Part shown: positions 44,291 to 53,783 of the stretch, piece after piece
How the letters are laid out: each line of letters begins with the position of its first letter
How positions within the stretch are numbered: position 1 is the first letter of the stretch
From: Lachnospiraceae bacterium
Lineage (GTDB): Bacteria > Bacillota > Clostridia > Lachnospirales > Lachnospiraceae
Assembly: GCA_017461725.1 (NCBI GenBank)
Contig: JAFTXG010000004.1
Span: 1 to 64,000 of the forward strand
Direction of reading: 5' to 3'
DNA: 64,000 bases
The notes under the pieces: generated by a model
Told to the model about the DNA's origin: nothing
Database searches by the model: none
What the model saw: the letters and a program-made list of their open reading frames with translations, nothing else
Translations under genes and position numbers: made by a program

Positions 44291-46064
44291 TATTTGCTCC
44301 TCCTTCCTCCTCCAGCTTCTGCAGATCGACCATCTTCCGGTACTCGGAACAGGTCGCATAAAGGTCCTCGTGCTTTCCTGCCGCCGCCAGCTTTCCGTCA
44401 TCGATAAAGAGGATCTTGTCCATCTTCTCGATGGTGGAGATGCGGTGAGCGATCAGGATTGTGGTCTTACCCTCGCGGGTCACGTTCAGATTTTCCAGAA
44501 TCGTCTTCTCCGTCTTGGTGTCCACCGCAGAGACAGAATCATCCAGAATCAAAATGGGGGCATCCTTGATCAGTGCGCGGGCGATGGAGATACGCTGCTT
44601 CTGTCCGCCGGAGACGGTCACACCGCGCTCACCCAGAACAGTATCGTAGCCCAGCTGGAACTCCTTGATATTTCCATGGATGTCCGCCAGCTTTGCCGCC
44701 TTGGCGATGGTGTGGCGGTCGTACTCCTCGATACCGAAGGCGATATTGTGCTCGATGGTGTCGGAGAACAGGAAATTGTCCTGGGGCACGTAAGCGCAGC
44801 CCTCGCGGACAGAGCGGATGCTCACATCGTTGACATCGTGTCCGTCGATGAACAGGGTGCCGTCGGGCACATTGTAGGTGCGGAGAATCAGATCCACCAG
44901 GGTGGTCTTGCCGGAGCCGGTCTTGCCGACCAGTCCCACACTCTCGCCTGCCTTGATGGTGAAGGAAACATCTTCCAGCGCCTCAAACTCTCCATCCGGA
45001 TAGCGGAAGGTCAGATTTCTGAACTCAATATCACCCCTAACCTCACTCAGCTCCTTCACGCCGGGGCGATCCTTCACCGTGGGTTCTGCATCCAGCAGTT
45101 CACCGATGCGGGCCAGAGAAGCCTTGCCACGGGAGGACATATCAATCAGCTCGGAGACTGCCATGATGGGCCATACCACAGAGGTAAAGTAGCCGATGAA
45201 CTCCACCAGCTGACCGGCGTTGAACACGCCCTTGTACACCAAATATCCGCCGTAACCCAGGATAACACAGATAATACTCTCCACAAACATGGTGACCAGC
45301 ACGCGCATCAGGACCGATGCCTTGGTGTGGTCGATATTTGCCTTTTCATTCTCCACATTTAACTGCTTGAAGGCCATCAGCTCCTTGGCCTCCTTCACGA
45401 AAGCTTTGATGACCGCGATACCGGAGAAGCTCTCCTGGGAGAAATCGGACAGCTTGGAAAATGCCTCCTGACGGATATCCCACTTTTTCATCATATATTT
45501 GCCGACCACCGTCGCTGAGGCCAGCAAAAACATCATGGGGATCAGGGACAAAATGGTCAGTGTCCCGTCCATCCGCCACATCTTCGCCACCGCCAGTACG
45601 CCCAGAAGCAAAGCGTCAAAGAACATCATGATACCCCAGCCGAAACACTCCTGAACGGTGTCCAGATCGTTGGTGAACAGACTCATCAGGTTTCCTACCT
45701 TATTCACCTGATAATACTCACGGCTTAAGTTCCTCGCATTGTCAAACATGCGGTTTCGCAGGTCCGCCTCCACCCTGATGCCGGAGCCGAAGAACATGAC
45801 ACGCCACAGGAAACGTCCGAACACCATGGCCAGAATGATCCCAACCATAGGCATACAGATACGGTCCAGCAGAAAGTCCATATCAAAGATATGGCGGACA
45901 CCGTCAATCATCACATAGCCCTGGTTCATACCATTGATAACCATCTGGTACAGGTTGGGGATCACCAGCTGCAGGTAATCCACAGCCACCAGTGCCGCCA
46001 GACCCAGAATCAGCCAGCCGCCGTACTTGATATAGTACCTGTTAATGTGCTTTCCAAAAACCAT
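44283..46064 (-). CDS. ABC exporter half-transporter with degenerate ATPase site
   Basis: The 593-residue partner has six membrane helices and an ATPase domain with Walker A VGKTGSGKTT, signature VSGGQKQRIS and Walker B ILILDDSVSAVD, in which aspartate replaces the catalytic glutamate. This asymmetry is the hallmark of heterodimeric exporters such as TM287/288 and BmrCD, in which one of two ATP sites hydrolyses slowly or not at all. AAGGAGA precedes the ATG. The gene is first in a two-gene operon and overlaps the next start. Confidence 0.93.
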   Translation of the reverse strand: MVFGKHINRYYIKYGGWLILGLAALVAVDYLQLVIPNLYQMVINGMNQGYVMIDGVRHIFDMDFLLDRICMPMVGIILAMVFGRFLWRVMFFGSGIRVEADLRNRMFDNARNLSREYYQVNKVGNLMSLFTNDLDTVQECFGWGIMMFFDALLLGVLAVAKMWRMDGTLTILSLIPMMFLLASATVVGKYMMKKWDIRQEAFSKLSDFSQESFSGIAVIKAFVKEAKELMAFKQLNVENEKANIDHTKASVLMRVLVTMFVESIICVILGYGGYLVYKGVFNAGQLVEFIGYFTSVVWPIMAVSELIDMSSRGKASLARIGELLDAEPTVKDRPGVKELSEVRGDIEFRNLTFRYPDGEFEALEDVSFTIKAGESVGLVGKTGSGKTTLVDLILRTYNVPDGTLFIDGHDVNDVSIRSVREGCAYVPQDNFLFSDTIEHNIAFGIEEYDRHTIAKAAKLADIHGNIKEFQLGYDTVLGERGVTVSGGQKQRISIARALIKDAPILILDDSVSAVDTKTEKTILENLNVTREGKTTILIAHRISTIEKMDKILFIDDGKLAAAGKHEDLYATCSEYRKMVDLQKLEEEGGANNG

Positions 46065-46325
46065 CGCATAATCTCCTTATGTAACCGATAATGAAACACC
46101 TCTGAAATGCCTGTCAAAAATCAGGCAGCGTCTTTTCAGTATACCTCGTTACAGGGGGCAAGTCAATCATTTTTGCTGTCCCCAAAGTGCACACCGAAGC
46201 TTGACACTGCCCATGATTTTTGCTACCATATTTTTTGTTACCAAACTGTCAGGTTTACCGCCTTTTCGGCAGTTCCATTTGGAGCGCATCACGACGCTTC
46301 GCCATCCTCTCAGGAGTAAATATTC

Positions 46326-47060
46326 ATGAACAATAAATTAGTAAAGCCTCACCTGATCACCGCCAGTGCCTGCGACAACACCAACCACATGAGTGTTCAG
46401 TCCATCTTCACCTTATTTATGGACCTGGCTGCAGAACACGGCGCAGAGCTCGGTCTGGGCATGTATGATCTGGCCGAGAAGGGCCTGATCTGGCTGACCA
46501 CCAAAACAAAGATCCGCATACATAAACGTCCCCGGATGCTTGATACCGTCACCGCCACCACCTGGCCGGAAGTCCCCGATAAGATTCGCTGCAACCGCTA
46601 CTACAAGCTGACCGACGGTGACCGCATTCTGGCCGAGGGCAAGACTGAGTGGGCCATGTACGAGTTGGCCACCGGCAGACTGTACCGGATCGCCGATGCC
46701 TATCCGAATGATCTGGAACACTGGCCTGAGATCGTCTGCGCGGAGCCTTTCTCCCGCCCGAAGGATGACTTCGCCTCCTGCGGGGAGATCGCCACTCACA
46801 TCGTTCATTCCACCGACATCGATGTGAGCCAGCATATGAACAATGTAGCTTATGTCCGTGTCATGCTCAGCGCCTTCTCCTGCAAAGAACTGGAGCAGAT
46901 GAATATTTCGGAGGCAGAAGTATTTTTCCGCGCCCAGTGCTACGAGGGCGAAAAACTTTCTCTTCGCATCAAGCAGCGCGAAACCGGCTTCGAGATCGGC
47001 ATTCTCAAGGAGGACGGAAAAACCGCAGCGATCGGTATCTTCACCTGTGGGCGAAATTGA
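46326..47060 (+). CDS. Acyl-ACP thioesterase
   Basis: The 244-residue protein contains two hot-dog folds as in bacterial acyl-ACP thioesterases. The opening VKPHLITASACDNTNHMSVQSIFTLFMDLAAEHGAELGLG and LIWLTTKTKIRIHKRPRMLDTVTATTWPE are family-typical; the second fold has the catalytic-region motif STDIDVSQHMNNVAYVR. It releases free fatty acids from acyl carrier protein in the cytoplasm. CAGGAG precedes the ATG. It is a single plus-strand gene with a convergent terminator. Confidence 0.92.
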   Translation: MNNKLVKPHLITASACDNTNHMSVQSIFTLFMDLAAEHGAELGLGMYDLAEKGLIWLTTKTKIRIHKRPRMLDTVTATTWPEVPDKIRCNRYYKLTDGDRILAEGKTEWAMYELATGRLYRIADAYPNDLEHWPEIVCAEPFSRPKDDFASCGEIATHIVHSTDIDVSQHMNNVAYVRVMLSAFSCKELEQMNISEAEVFFRAQCYEGEKLSLRIKQRETGFEIGILKEDGKTAAIGIFTCGRN

Positions 47061-47097
47061 TCCGTTCCATGGTTCACAATACACATTACATCATGAT

Positions 47098-47152
47098 AAA
47101 ATCCCACCCTTTGGATCGAACGGCTCAACGCGATCTGAAGGATGGGATTTTC
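47098..47152. terminator. Bidirectional terminator between thioesterase and PmbA-type genes
   Basis: AAAATCCCACCCTT pairs with AAGGATGGGATTTT (one wobble), followed by TCTTATTT on the plus strand and by T-rich sequence on the minus strand. Confidence 0.75.
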
Positions 47153-47176
47153 TTATTTAAACTATGTTCGCTAAAA

Positions 47177-48451
47177 TCAGAATACCTTCATCTGATTTAA
47201 TACCGCCTTTTCCGGGCCCATGTAGCCGCCATAGGTCGCAGTCTTTTTCGACAGACGAATACCGTTCAACACCTCACTCAGCTTTCCGGAAATGGAGATA
47301 CCAGTGACGGGAATCACCCTGCTGCCATCGTGGTAATACGCCAGTCTGATCTCACCGCCGATATAATCACTGTAAAAATCCACCTGCAGACCGGACATGG
47401 AGATGACCTCCAGATAAGGGCCCGCAGCAAAAGCCTCATCCTCCAGCGTTCCCGCATCCACACAGAGACATCTGAGTTCTCCGGTAGGTGTCTCACCAAG
47501 GTACTGACCGTAGCGGTTGGAACCATAGTAATTCACAGCCTTGCCGCCATCCACGAGGCGGATACTTCCAAGGGACATACCGTCCTGGTCAAACTTGGCG
47601 CTGCGGATATTTCCCTCCGCCTCACCGGCCATAGTTATACCGATCACATCTCCCTCGGGAGCCTTCTGGATCATGTCACCCTTCTTGAACAGATTGGACT
47701 GGGAATATACGGAGGAGTAATGCAGATCAAAAACAATGTCCATGAACAGCTGGTTCAGCTCCAGCGGATTCAGGATGATCGGGCAATCGATGGCAAAATC
47801 GGGGGTCACCGCCTCATAGCGTGCCTTCACCTCCGCCATCTTTCCGGCGATCTCTTTCTCAAGATCGCTCACCTTCAGGCTGCCGAAATTGTACTGCTCA
47901 TAGAGCTCCACGCTCTGGTCCGCACCATTGTAAGTGGGGATCGCCTCCACCATGGCGTCATAGCGCACCTGAGTCTTGTCGACACCGCGGCTGTTCAGCA
48001 CGGTCTCTGTATGCTTGTTGATGAATATCTCCACCGAGTTCAGGGAGGCGTTCTCCACAGTGTTCGCGCCGAACACCGCTCCAGCCACCTTGGCCGCCAG
48101 CTCTGCAGGCTCATACTCCTTAAAGTTGCTCTCCACTGCATAACTTCCCTGCTCCTCGGCGGGGAGCTCAAACTTCTTATTATTGATCAGCAGTGCCTTC
48201 TTCACCGCCTCGTCGATCAGCTCGCGGAGCTGATCCTCCGTGGTGGAGGGGTAGATGAAAAACTGGGACTCTCCCTTAAACTCGTCGTGATCCACATACA
48301 CCGTGACTTCCTTGTCGCAGGTGTCCGTGCAGCGCACCGTCTCCAGCTTTCCCTTCACAAAAAACAGCTCACCGCTCTCCTTCGCATGGATATTGATTTT
48401 ATAGTCGCTGACCTGCGGATGCAGGCCAAGAAGCTCAATCGTCTTTTTCAT
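47177..48451 (-). CDS. PmbA/TldE-type peptidase subunit
   Basis: About 424 residues, starting at ATG 48451, which overlaps the stop of the TldD-type gene in an ATGA. Family marks are GVDKTQVRYDAMVEAIPTY, FAIDCPIILNPLELNQLF, GDMIQKAPEGDVIGITMAGEAEGN and TGISISGKLSEVLNGI at the C-terminus. As in TldE, no HExxxH metal motif is present, so this is the non-catalytic partner. TldD/TldE complexes degrade unfolded or modified peptides in the cytoplasm, for example in microcin B17 and CcdA processing. Confidence 0.9.
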   Translation of the reverse strand: MKKTIELLGLHPQVSDYKINIHAKESGELFFVKGKLETVRCTDTCDKEVTVYVDHDEFKGESQFFIYPSTTEDQLRELIDEAVKKALLINNKKFELPAEEQGSYAVESNFKEYEPAELAAKVAGAVFGANTVENASLNSVEIFINKHTETVLNSRGVDKTQVRYDAMVEAIPTYNGADQSVELYEQYNFGSLKVSDLEKEIAGKMAEVKARYEAVTPDFAIDCPIILNPLELNQLFMDIVFDLHYSSVYSQSNLFKKGDMIQKAPEGDVIGITMAGEAEGNIRSAKFDQDGMSLGSIRLVDGGKAVNYYGSNRYGQYLGETPTGELRCLCVDAGTLEDEAFAAGPYLEVISMSGLQVDFYSDYIGGEIRLAYYHDGSRVIPVTGISISGKLSEVLNGIRLSKKTATYGGYMGPEKAVLNQMKVF

Positions 48452-49851
48452 CCCAGCTTCACCCTCGCTTTCAGTGCAGGGCCGCCGTCGCTGACGCGAA
48501 CCCACTCTTTATAACCCTTTCCACAGCTGCCTGCGCCGATCACCTTAAAATCGTCAGAGACCATGGTGATGGACTTCAGCAGATCGGGAACATATCCGCT
48601 CATGACCACCGGTGACACCCAGTTGTCGGTCAGCTTTCCGTCCACGATCTCAATACCGTACTCCGCCACACACTGGATCGCCCAGTTTTTCGGATCCTCC
48701 ATACCATTACTCGTCTCAAACAGCATGTATCCGTGGTCGATGGAGGCAATCATCTCCTCCAGCTTATCGCTGCCCTTCTCAAAGAAGGTGTTGGTCATTC
48801 GGGAATAAGCCTTGCGGCGTGAGGACTCTCGTCTGCCGTTTCCGGTGGCGGGTAGTCCCAGCTGGGTGGCCGAAGCCAGATCGGAAATACCGGTCACCAG
48901 AATACCGTCCTTGATGATCTGGGTATCACCGGCCAGCACACCGTCATCGTCAAAGAAGTAGGACGCCGCACTCAGAACAGAAGCCGCTCCGTCGCGCATA
49001 TTTACAATCGGGGAAGCCACATAATCCCCCACAAACGTCTTCGCCAGCGCTCTGTCCTTCACAAACTGGTCCATCTCCACGCCATGGCCAAAGGCCTCGT
49101 GGGCGATCAGTCCGGTGATGGAAGGGTCAGTGATCACATCGTACACGCCTGGAGTGATGGGCTTCGCCAGCGTCAGCATATGTGCCTTGTGAAGCAGCTT
49201 GTCCGTCAGTGTGGGCAGTTCTTTAAGCACCTCGCCCATCAGATGGCCGTTTGCGCCTTCGCGAACCTGCACCACCTTATCATTTTCGCGGTAAACTGCC
49301 ACCATGAAACCATTGACCCAGCTGTAATGCTGATCCAGTTCACGGTTTGCGGAGATAAACAGCTTGGAAACCTCCAGGGAACCGATCATCACGACCGCAT
49401 TCAGAATGAACTCACTCTTTGTCAGCAGCTCATCTTTAGTGTTTTTACAGAAATCCAACAGCTGCTGCTCACTGTAATCCGCCAGATCAGAGGGGCGTGC
49501 GAAGGACTGCACCAGCGGTTCATCGCCGAGATGCACCTCGTCGATGACATTTTCCTTCAGGGCGGCATTCAGCGCGAATGCTCCGCTGATCTTCGCCGCC
49601 AGCGCCTTCATATCTCCGGAGATATCGTCCAGAGAATACTCAAAAAACACACTGCCGTTGCTCATCTTCACCACAAAACCGCACTCCGTATCTCTGCCGG
49701 AGCTGATGTTTGAGGTATTTCGGTCAGCGCGGATGGATCTCGCCTTGACATCGGAGCCAAGAACGCTGACATACTCATACTCTTTCTTCAATTCACCGAC
49801 CAGCTCCTTCATGGAAGCCCGTCTGGAATCCAAAAATGCCGAAAAACTCAT
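48448..49851 (-). CDS. TldD-type metalloprotease subunit
   Basis: The 467-residue catalytic partner has the HExxxH metal motif in GLIAHEAFGHGVEMD, followed by TKFVGDYVASPIVNMRD-like sequence (here TFVGDYVASPIVNMRDGA) and a C-terminal cysteine in GAGSCGKGYKEWVRVSDGGPAL. The N-terminus SFSAFLDSRRASMKELVGELKKEYEYVSVLGSDVKA is a long variant. It forms a hetero-oligomeric protease with the PmbA-type protein encoded immediately downstream. AAGGAAG precedes the ATG. Confidence 0.9.
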   Translation of the reverse strand: MSFSAFLDSRRASMKELVGELKKEYEYVSVLGSDVKARSIRADRNTSNISSGRDTECGFVVKMSNGSVFFEYSLDDISGDMKALAAKISGAFALNAALKENVIDEVHLGDEPLVQSFARPSDLADYSEQQLLDFCKNTKDELLTKSEFILNAVVMIGSLEVSKLFISANRELDQHYSWVNGFMVAVYRENDKVVQVREGANGHLMGEVLKELPTLTDKLLHKAHMLTLAKPITPGVYDVITDPSITGLIAHEAFGHGVEMDQFVKDRALAKTFVGDYVASPIVNMRDGAASVLSAASYFFDDDGVLAGDTQIIKDGILVTGISDLASATQLGLPATGNGRRESSRRKAYSRMTNTFFEKGSDKLEEMIASIDHGYMLFETSNGMEDPKNWAIQCVAEYGIEIVDGKLTDNWVSPVVMSGYVPDLLKSITMVSDDFKVIGAGSCGKGYKEWVRVSDGGPALKARVKLG

Positions 49852-49877
49852 ATATCTTCCTTCTTTCTATGTATAAA

Positions 49878-51260
49878 TCACATGCGCTTACTTTTTACCA
49901 GATTTTTCTCCAGCCCCCGCTTCACCAGGAAGTAAAAGGTCAGATGCGCCGCAAAGGTGATCGACCAGGAAATCGGGTAGGTCATGTACAGGGACTGCAG
50001 ATTATGGAACTGCTCCATCTGGAACAAGGTTGCCACATAGATCACACGCAGACCGCAAACACCGATCAACGATACGATCATGGGCAGAACGGAGAAGCCC
50101 ATACCGCGCATTGCACCCACGACCGACTCCATCATACCGCAGAGGAAATAGGTTTTCGTCATGACCTGCATGCGATCCAGACCCATGGCCACCACCGCAT
50201 CGCTGGTCGTGTAAAGTCCCAGCAATTCCGCACCAAAATAGGTCGCTCCGAAACCGAGGATCAAACCAACCACGGTAGCACAGCCCATGCCGGTAAACAG
50301 GACCTTATTGATGCGGTCACGCCGCCCCGCTCCCATATTCTGGCTGGTGAACGAGAGGACCGCCTGATAAAACGCGTTCATCGACGCATAGAGGAATCCG
50401 TCAATGCTGGCTGCCGCCGAATTTCCTGCCACCGCCGTCGCTCCAAAGGTATTCAGCGAGGACTGAATGGACAGATTGGAGATGGAGAACAGGATACCCT
50501 GAATACTGGCCGGCACGCCGATACTGATAATCATACGGAACTTTTGAGGATGTACCTTCAGTTTTTTCAGATCCAGCCGCATCGCTCCGTCCATCTTCAT
50601 CAGACAGCGAAGCACAAGCACTGCGGAAATGCACTGGGAGATCACCGTCGCCAGCGCAACGCCGGCCACGTCCATATGGAAAAAGATGACAAAGATCAGA
50701 TTGAGCACCACGTTTACCACACCGGCAAAGGTCAGATAGTACATGGGGCGTTTCGTGTCACCCACTGCGCGCAGGATCGCACTTCCAAAATTATATGCCA
50801 TGGTGGCAGTCATACCCAGGAAGTAAATCCGCAGATAGAGCGCTGCCAAATCGAGAATCTCCTCCGGCACGTTTAGCAGCTTAAGCATCGGCCGTGTCAG
50901 GATCAGCCCCAGCACGGTCAGAGCCACACCGCTGATCAGGCTCAGAGTAACAGATGTGTGAACCGTATCATTCAGCTCTTTCTCCTGCTTCGCGCCGTAG
51001 TAGCGGGAGGCAAGTACATTTCCGCCGATGGAAAGGCCCATGAAAAAGTTGGTCAGCAGATTGACCAGCGTTCCGGTGGATCCCACCGCCGCCAGCGAAT
51101 TATCTCCGGCAAACCGACCCACCACGATCACATCCGCCGCGTTGAACATCAGCTGCAAAATACTGGAACACATCAACGGCAGCGCAAATGCCAGCATCTT
51201 CGGCAAAATCGCACCGCTGCACATATCAATCTCGTAGGATTTACTCTTTGTTCTTCCCAT
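49878..51260 (-). CDS. MATE-family efflux transporter (copy 1)
   Basis: About 460 residues with twelve predicted membrane helices. It begins at ATG 51260 (GGAGG upstream) as MGRTKSKSYEIDMCSGAILPKMLAFALPLMCSSILQLMFNAADVIVVGRFAG, a standard MATE opening, and shows VPASIQGILFSISNLSIQSSLNTFG in the second half. MATE proteins export cationic drugs or metabolites with proton or sodium exchange. It is a close paralog of the gene just upstream; the two lie head to tail, 123 bases apart. Confidence 0.93.
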   Translation of the reverse strand: MGRTKSKSYEIDMCSGAILPKMLAFALPLMCSSILQLMFNAADVIVVGRFAGDNSLAAVGSTGTLVNLLTNFFMGLSIGGNVLASRYYGAKQEKELNDTVHTSVTLSLISGVALTVLGLILTRPMLKLLNVPEEILDLAALYLRIYFLGMTATMAYNFGSAILRAVGDTKRPMYYLTFAGVVNVVLNLIFVIFFHMDVAGVALATVISQCISAVLVLRCLMKMDGAMRLDLKKLKVHPQKFRMIISIGVPASIQGILFSISNLSIQSSLNTFGATAVAGNSAAASIDGFLYASMNAFYQAVLSFTSQNMGAGRRDRINKVLFTGMGCATVVGLILGFGATYFGAELLGLYTTSDAVVAMGLDRMQVMTKTYFLCGMMESVVGAMRGMGFSVLPMIVSLIGVCGLRVIYVATLFQMEQFHNLQSLYMTYPISWSITFAAHLTFYFLVKRGLEKNLVKSKRM

Positions 51261-51383
51261 AGCAATCGCCTCCAAATTCTTTGTTGCAACATAACCATGA
51301 TCCGCAACCTGTATTGTACCTCTATACAAAAGGGTTTTCAAGTCCAAAATCATTAAATGTCCATGAAGCACATATGGTCAACC

Positions 51384-52745
51384 TTACTCATTCGATGCTC
51401 GCCTCCTCACCCAGAAATAGCAAACCAAATGTGCCGCGAGGGTAACACCCCAGGAAATGGGAAACGTGATATACAATGATTGCAGGTTGTGGAACGCATC
51501 CATCTGAAACAGAGTAGCGATATAGAGCACACGCAGGCCACAGATGCCGACCAACGACACAATGGTGGGTAAGATTGAATGCCCCATACCCCTCATGGAA
51601 CCGACGACTGCCTCCTGCATTCCGCCCAGGAAATACGTTCTCGCCATGATCCGCAGGCGGCTCAGCCCCATCGCCACCACCGCCGCGCTGGTCGTGTAAA
51701 GCCCCAGCAGCTCCGCGCCGAAATAATATGCCCCAAATCCCATGACCAGCCCTGTGGTCATCGCGCATCCCAAACCGGTGAGCAGAACTTTGTTTACCCG
51801 CTCACGATGTCCCGCCCCGATATTCTGACCGGTGAAGGAGAGAACCGCCTGATAGAACGCGCTCATCGCTGACGAGATAAATCCCTCAATGCTGGCCGCA
51901 GCTGAATTGCCTGCCACCGCGGTCGCTCCGAAGGAATTCACCGCCGACTGAATGGACAGATTGGAGACAGAAAACAAAATACCCTGAATACTGGCCGGAA
52001 CACCGATCTGAATGATCATGCGAAGCTTGTGCAGATCCACGCCCAGTCGATTCAGCTCCAGCTTCATCGGCCCCTCCGCCTTAATCAGACAGCGAAGGAC
52101 AAGCACTGCCGAGATACACTGGGAGATCACCGTCGCCAATGCAACACCTGCCACATCCATATGTAAAACGATGACAAAAAACAGATTGAGAACCACGTTT
52201 ACCACCCCGGCAAACGTGAGATAATACATGGGCCGTTTTGTGTCGCCCACCGCGCGAAGGATCGCACTGACAAAGTTGTACAGCATGGTGGCTGTCATGC
52301 CGAGAAAATAGATCCGCATATAGAGGACTGCCAGATCAAAAATCTCAGCAGGCACATTTAACATCTTAAGCAGCGGCCTTGCCAGGATCACTCCCAGCAC
52401 CGTCAGCGCTGCGCCGCTGATCAGACTCAGGGTGACTGATGTATGTACAGTCCGGCGAAGCTCTTCCTCCTGCTTTGCCCCGTAATAGCGGGACACCAGA
52501 ACGTTTCCGCCGATGGAAAATCCCATAAAGAATTTAATCAGAAAATTGACCAGTGTTCCGGTGGAACCAACCGCTGCCAGCGAATTGTCTCCGGCAAACC
52601 GTCCCACCACGATCACATCTGCCGCGTTGAACATCAGCTGCAAAACACTGGAAAGCATCAGCGGAACCGCAAACTGAAGCATCTTTGGCAACACAGGTCC
52701 GCTGTACATGTCGATCTCGTAGGATCTACTCTTTGCTCTTCCCAT
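51384..52745 (-). CDS. MATE-family efflux transporter (copy 2)
   Basis: The 453-residue protein matches the downstream MATE protein over its whole length: MGRAKSRSYEIDMYSGPVLPKMLQFAVPLMLSSVLQLMFNAADVIVVGRFAG, VISQCISAVLVLRCL and GVPASIQGILFSVSNLSIQSAVNSFGATAVAGNSAAASI are nearly shared. The pair is a tandem duplication. It should be a proton- or sodium-driven exporter in the membrane. GGGAGG precedes the ATG. Confidence 0.93.
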   Translation of the reverse strand: MGRAKSRSYEIDMYSGPVLPKMLQFAVPLMLSSVLQLMFNAADVIVVGRFAGDNSLAAVGSTGTLVNFLIKFFMGFSIGGNVLVSRYYGAKQEEELRRTVHTSVTLSLISGAALTVLGVILARPLLKMLNVPAEIFDLAVLYMRIYFLGMTATMLYNFVSAILRAVGDTKRPMYYLTFAGVVNVVLNLFFVIVLHMDVAGVALATVISQCISAVLVLRCLIKAEGPMKLELNRLGVDLHKLRMIIQIGVPASIQGILFSVSNLSIQSAVNSFGATAVAGNSAAASIEGFISSAMSAFYQAVLSFTGQNIGAGHRERVNKVLLTGLGCAMTTGLVMGFGAYYFGAELLGLYTTSAAVVAMGLSRLRIMARTYFLGGMQEAVVGSMRGMGHSILPTIVSLVGICGLRVLYIATLFQMDAFHNLQSLYITFPISWGVTLAAHLVCYFWVRRRASNE

Positions 52746-52821
52746 CGTAATCGCCTCCCTGTCCGGTGTAAGAGATTAAACTATACAGAATATTGTACTG
52801 CGATAAACAGCCGTTTTCAAG

Positions 52822-52841
52822 TTAATAATAATAATAATAAA
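52822..52841. repeat. Short (AAT)n microsatellite
   Basis: About six AAT/ATA units lie between the divergent MATE and SDR genes. The plus-strand promoter for the SDR gene may be nearby, but none is convincing. Confidence 0.6.
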
Positions 52842-52933
52842 GAAAGCGATAAAATGGTGATTTTGTCACGGAAGAAAATCCAGTGAACGTGATATATTAT
52901 AATCACAAAGAAAAGAATAAGGAGGTATATCAC

Positions 52934-53680
52934 ATGAGATTAAAAGATAAAGTTGCTGTCATCACCGGCGGAAGCCGCGGTATCGGTTTTGCCACCGCAG
53001 ATAAATTTTTGAAGGAAGGAGCCACTGTCATTCTGACTGCCAGCTCCCAGGCCACAGCGGACAAAGCGGTCGCTCTTTTGAAGGAAAAGCACCCCGATGC
53101 GACGGTGGCCGGCATCTACCCGGACCTGACCAGTCTGGAGGCCGTCAGAACTGCATTTCGTGAGGTGTCGGAGACATACGGCTGCATCGACATCCTGGTG
53201 AACAACGCAGGCATTTCCGAGAGTACCCCCTTCACCGAATACACCGAGGAGCTGTTTGACAAGGTCATGGACCTGAACGTGAAGGGCGTGTTCAATGCCA
53301 CCCGCGCAGCCAGCGAATGCATGGTAAAACGCGGCACGGGCGTCATCCTCTCCACCTCCTCTATGGTCAGCATATCGGGACAGCCCAGCGGCTTCGCCTA
53401 CCCCGCGTCCAAGTTCGCCCTCAACGGTCTGACCGTATCCCTGGCCCGCGAGCTGGGTCCGAAAGGCATTCGCGTCAACGCCGTTGCCCCCGGCATCACC
53501 GAGACCGACATGATGAAGGCGGTCCCCAAGGAGGTCATCGAGCCGATGATCAGCCGCATCCCGCTGCGCCGCCTGGGTCAGCCGGAGGATATCGCCAATG
53601 CGTTCGTCTTCCTGGCATCCGACGAGGCATCCTATATCACCGGAGTGGTGCTGAGTGTGGACGGAATGGCGAGGAGTTGA
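52934..53680 (+). CDS. SDR-family NAD(P)-dependent oxidoreductase (FabG-like)
   Basis: This 248-residue classical short-chain dehydrogenase has the cofactor motif TGGSRGIG, NNAG, the catalytic serine in ILSTSSMVS, and YPASK with the catalytic tyrosine and lysine. The C-terminus RRLGQPEDIANAFVFLASDEASYITGVVLSVDG is like FabG and related alcohol or sugar dehydrogenases. A strong AAGGAGG precedes the ATG at 52934. The substrate is not readable; FabG-like 3-ketoacyl reductase or a sugar/polyol dehydrogenase is possible. It is a single gene with its own terminator. Confidence 0.92.
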   Translation: MRLKDKVAVITGGSRGIGFATADKFLKEGATVILTASSQATADKAVALLKEKHPDATVAGIYPDLTSLEAVRTAFREVSETYGCIDILVNNAGISESTPFTEYTEELFDKVMDLNVKGVFNATRAASECMVKRGTGVILSTSSMVSISGQPSGFAYPASKFALNGLTVSLARELGPKGIRVNAVAPGITETDMMKAVPKEVIEPMISRIPLRRLGQPEDIANAFVFLASDEASYITGVVLSVDGMARS

Positions 53681-53696
53681 AACTGAATAATCGAAG

Positions 53697-53732
53697 ACAG
53701 ACGGCTCACGAAAGCAAGCCGTCTGTTTTTTT
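53697..53732 (+). terminator. Rho-independent terminator after the SDR gene
   Basis: ACAGACGGCT pairs with AGCCGTCTGT (10 bases), followed by a run of seven T, 17 bases after the stop codon. Confidence 0.92.
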
Positions 53733-53783
53733 ATGGTCAGCATAATTTATCTACGATGGTGTTCTCTACGATGGTGTTCTCTA

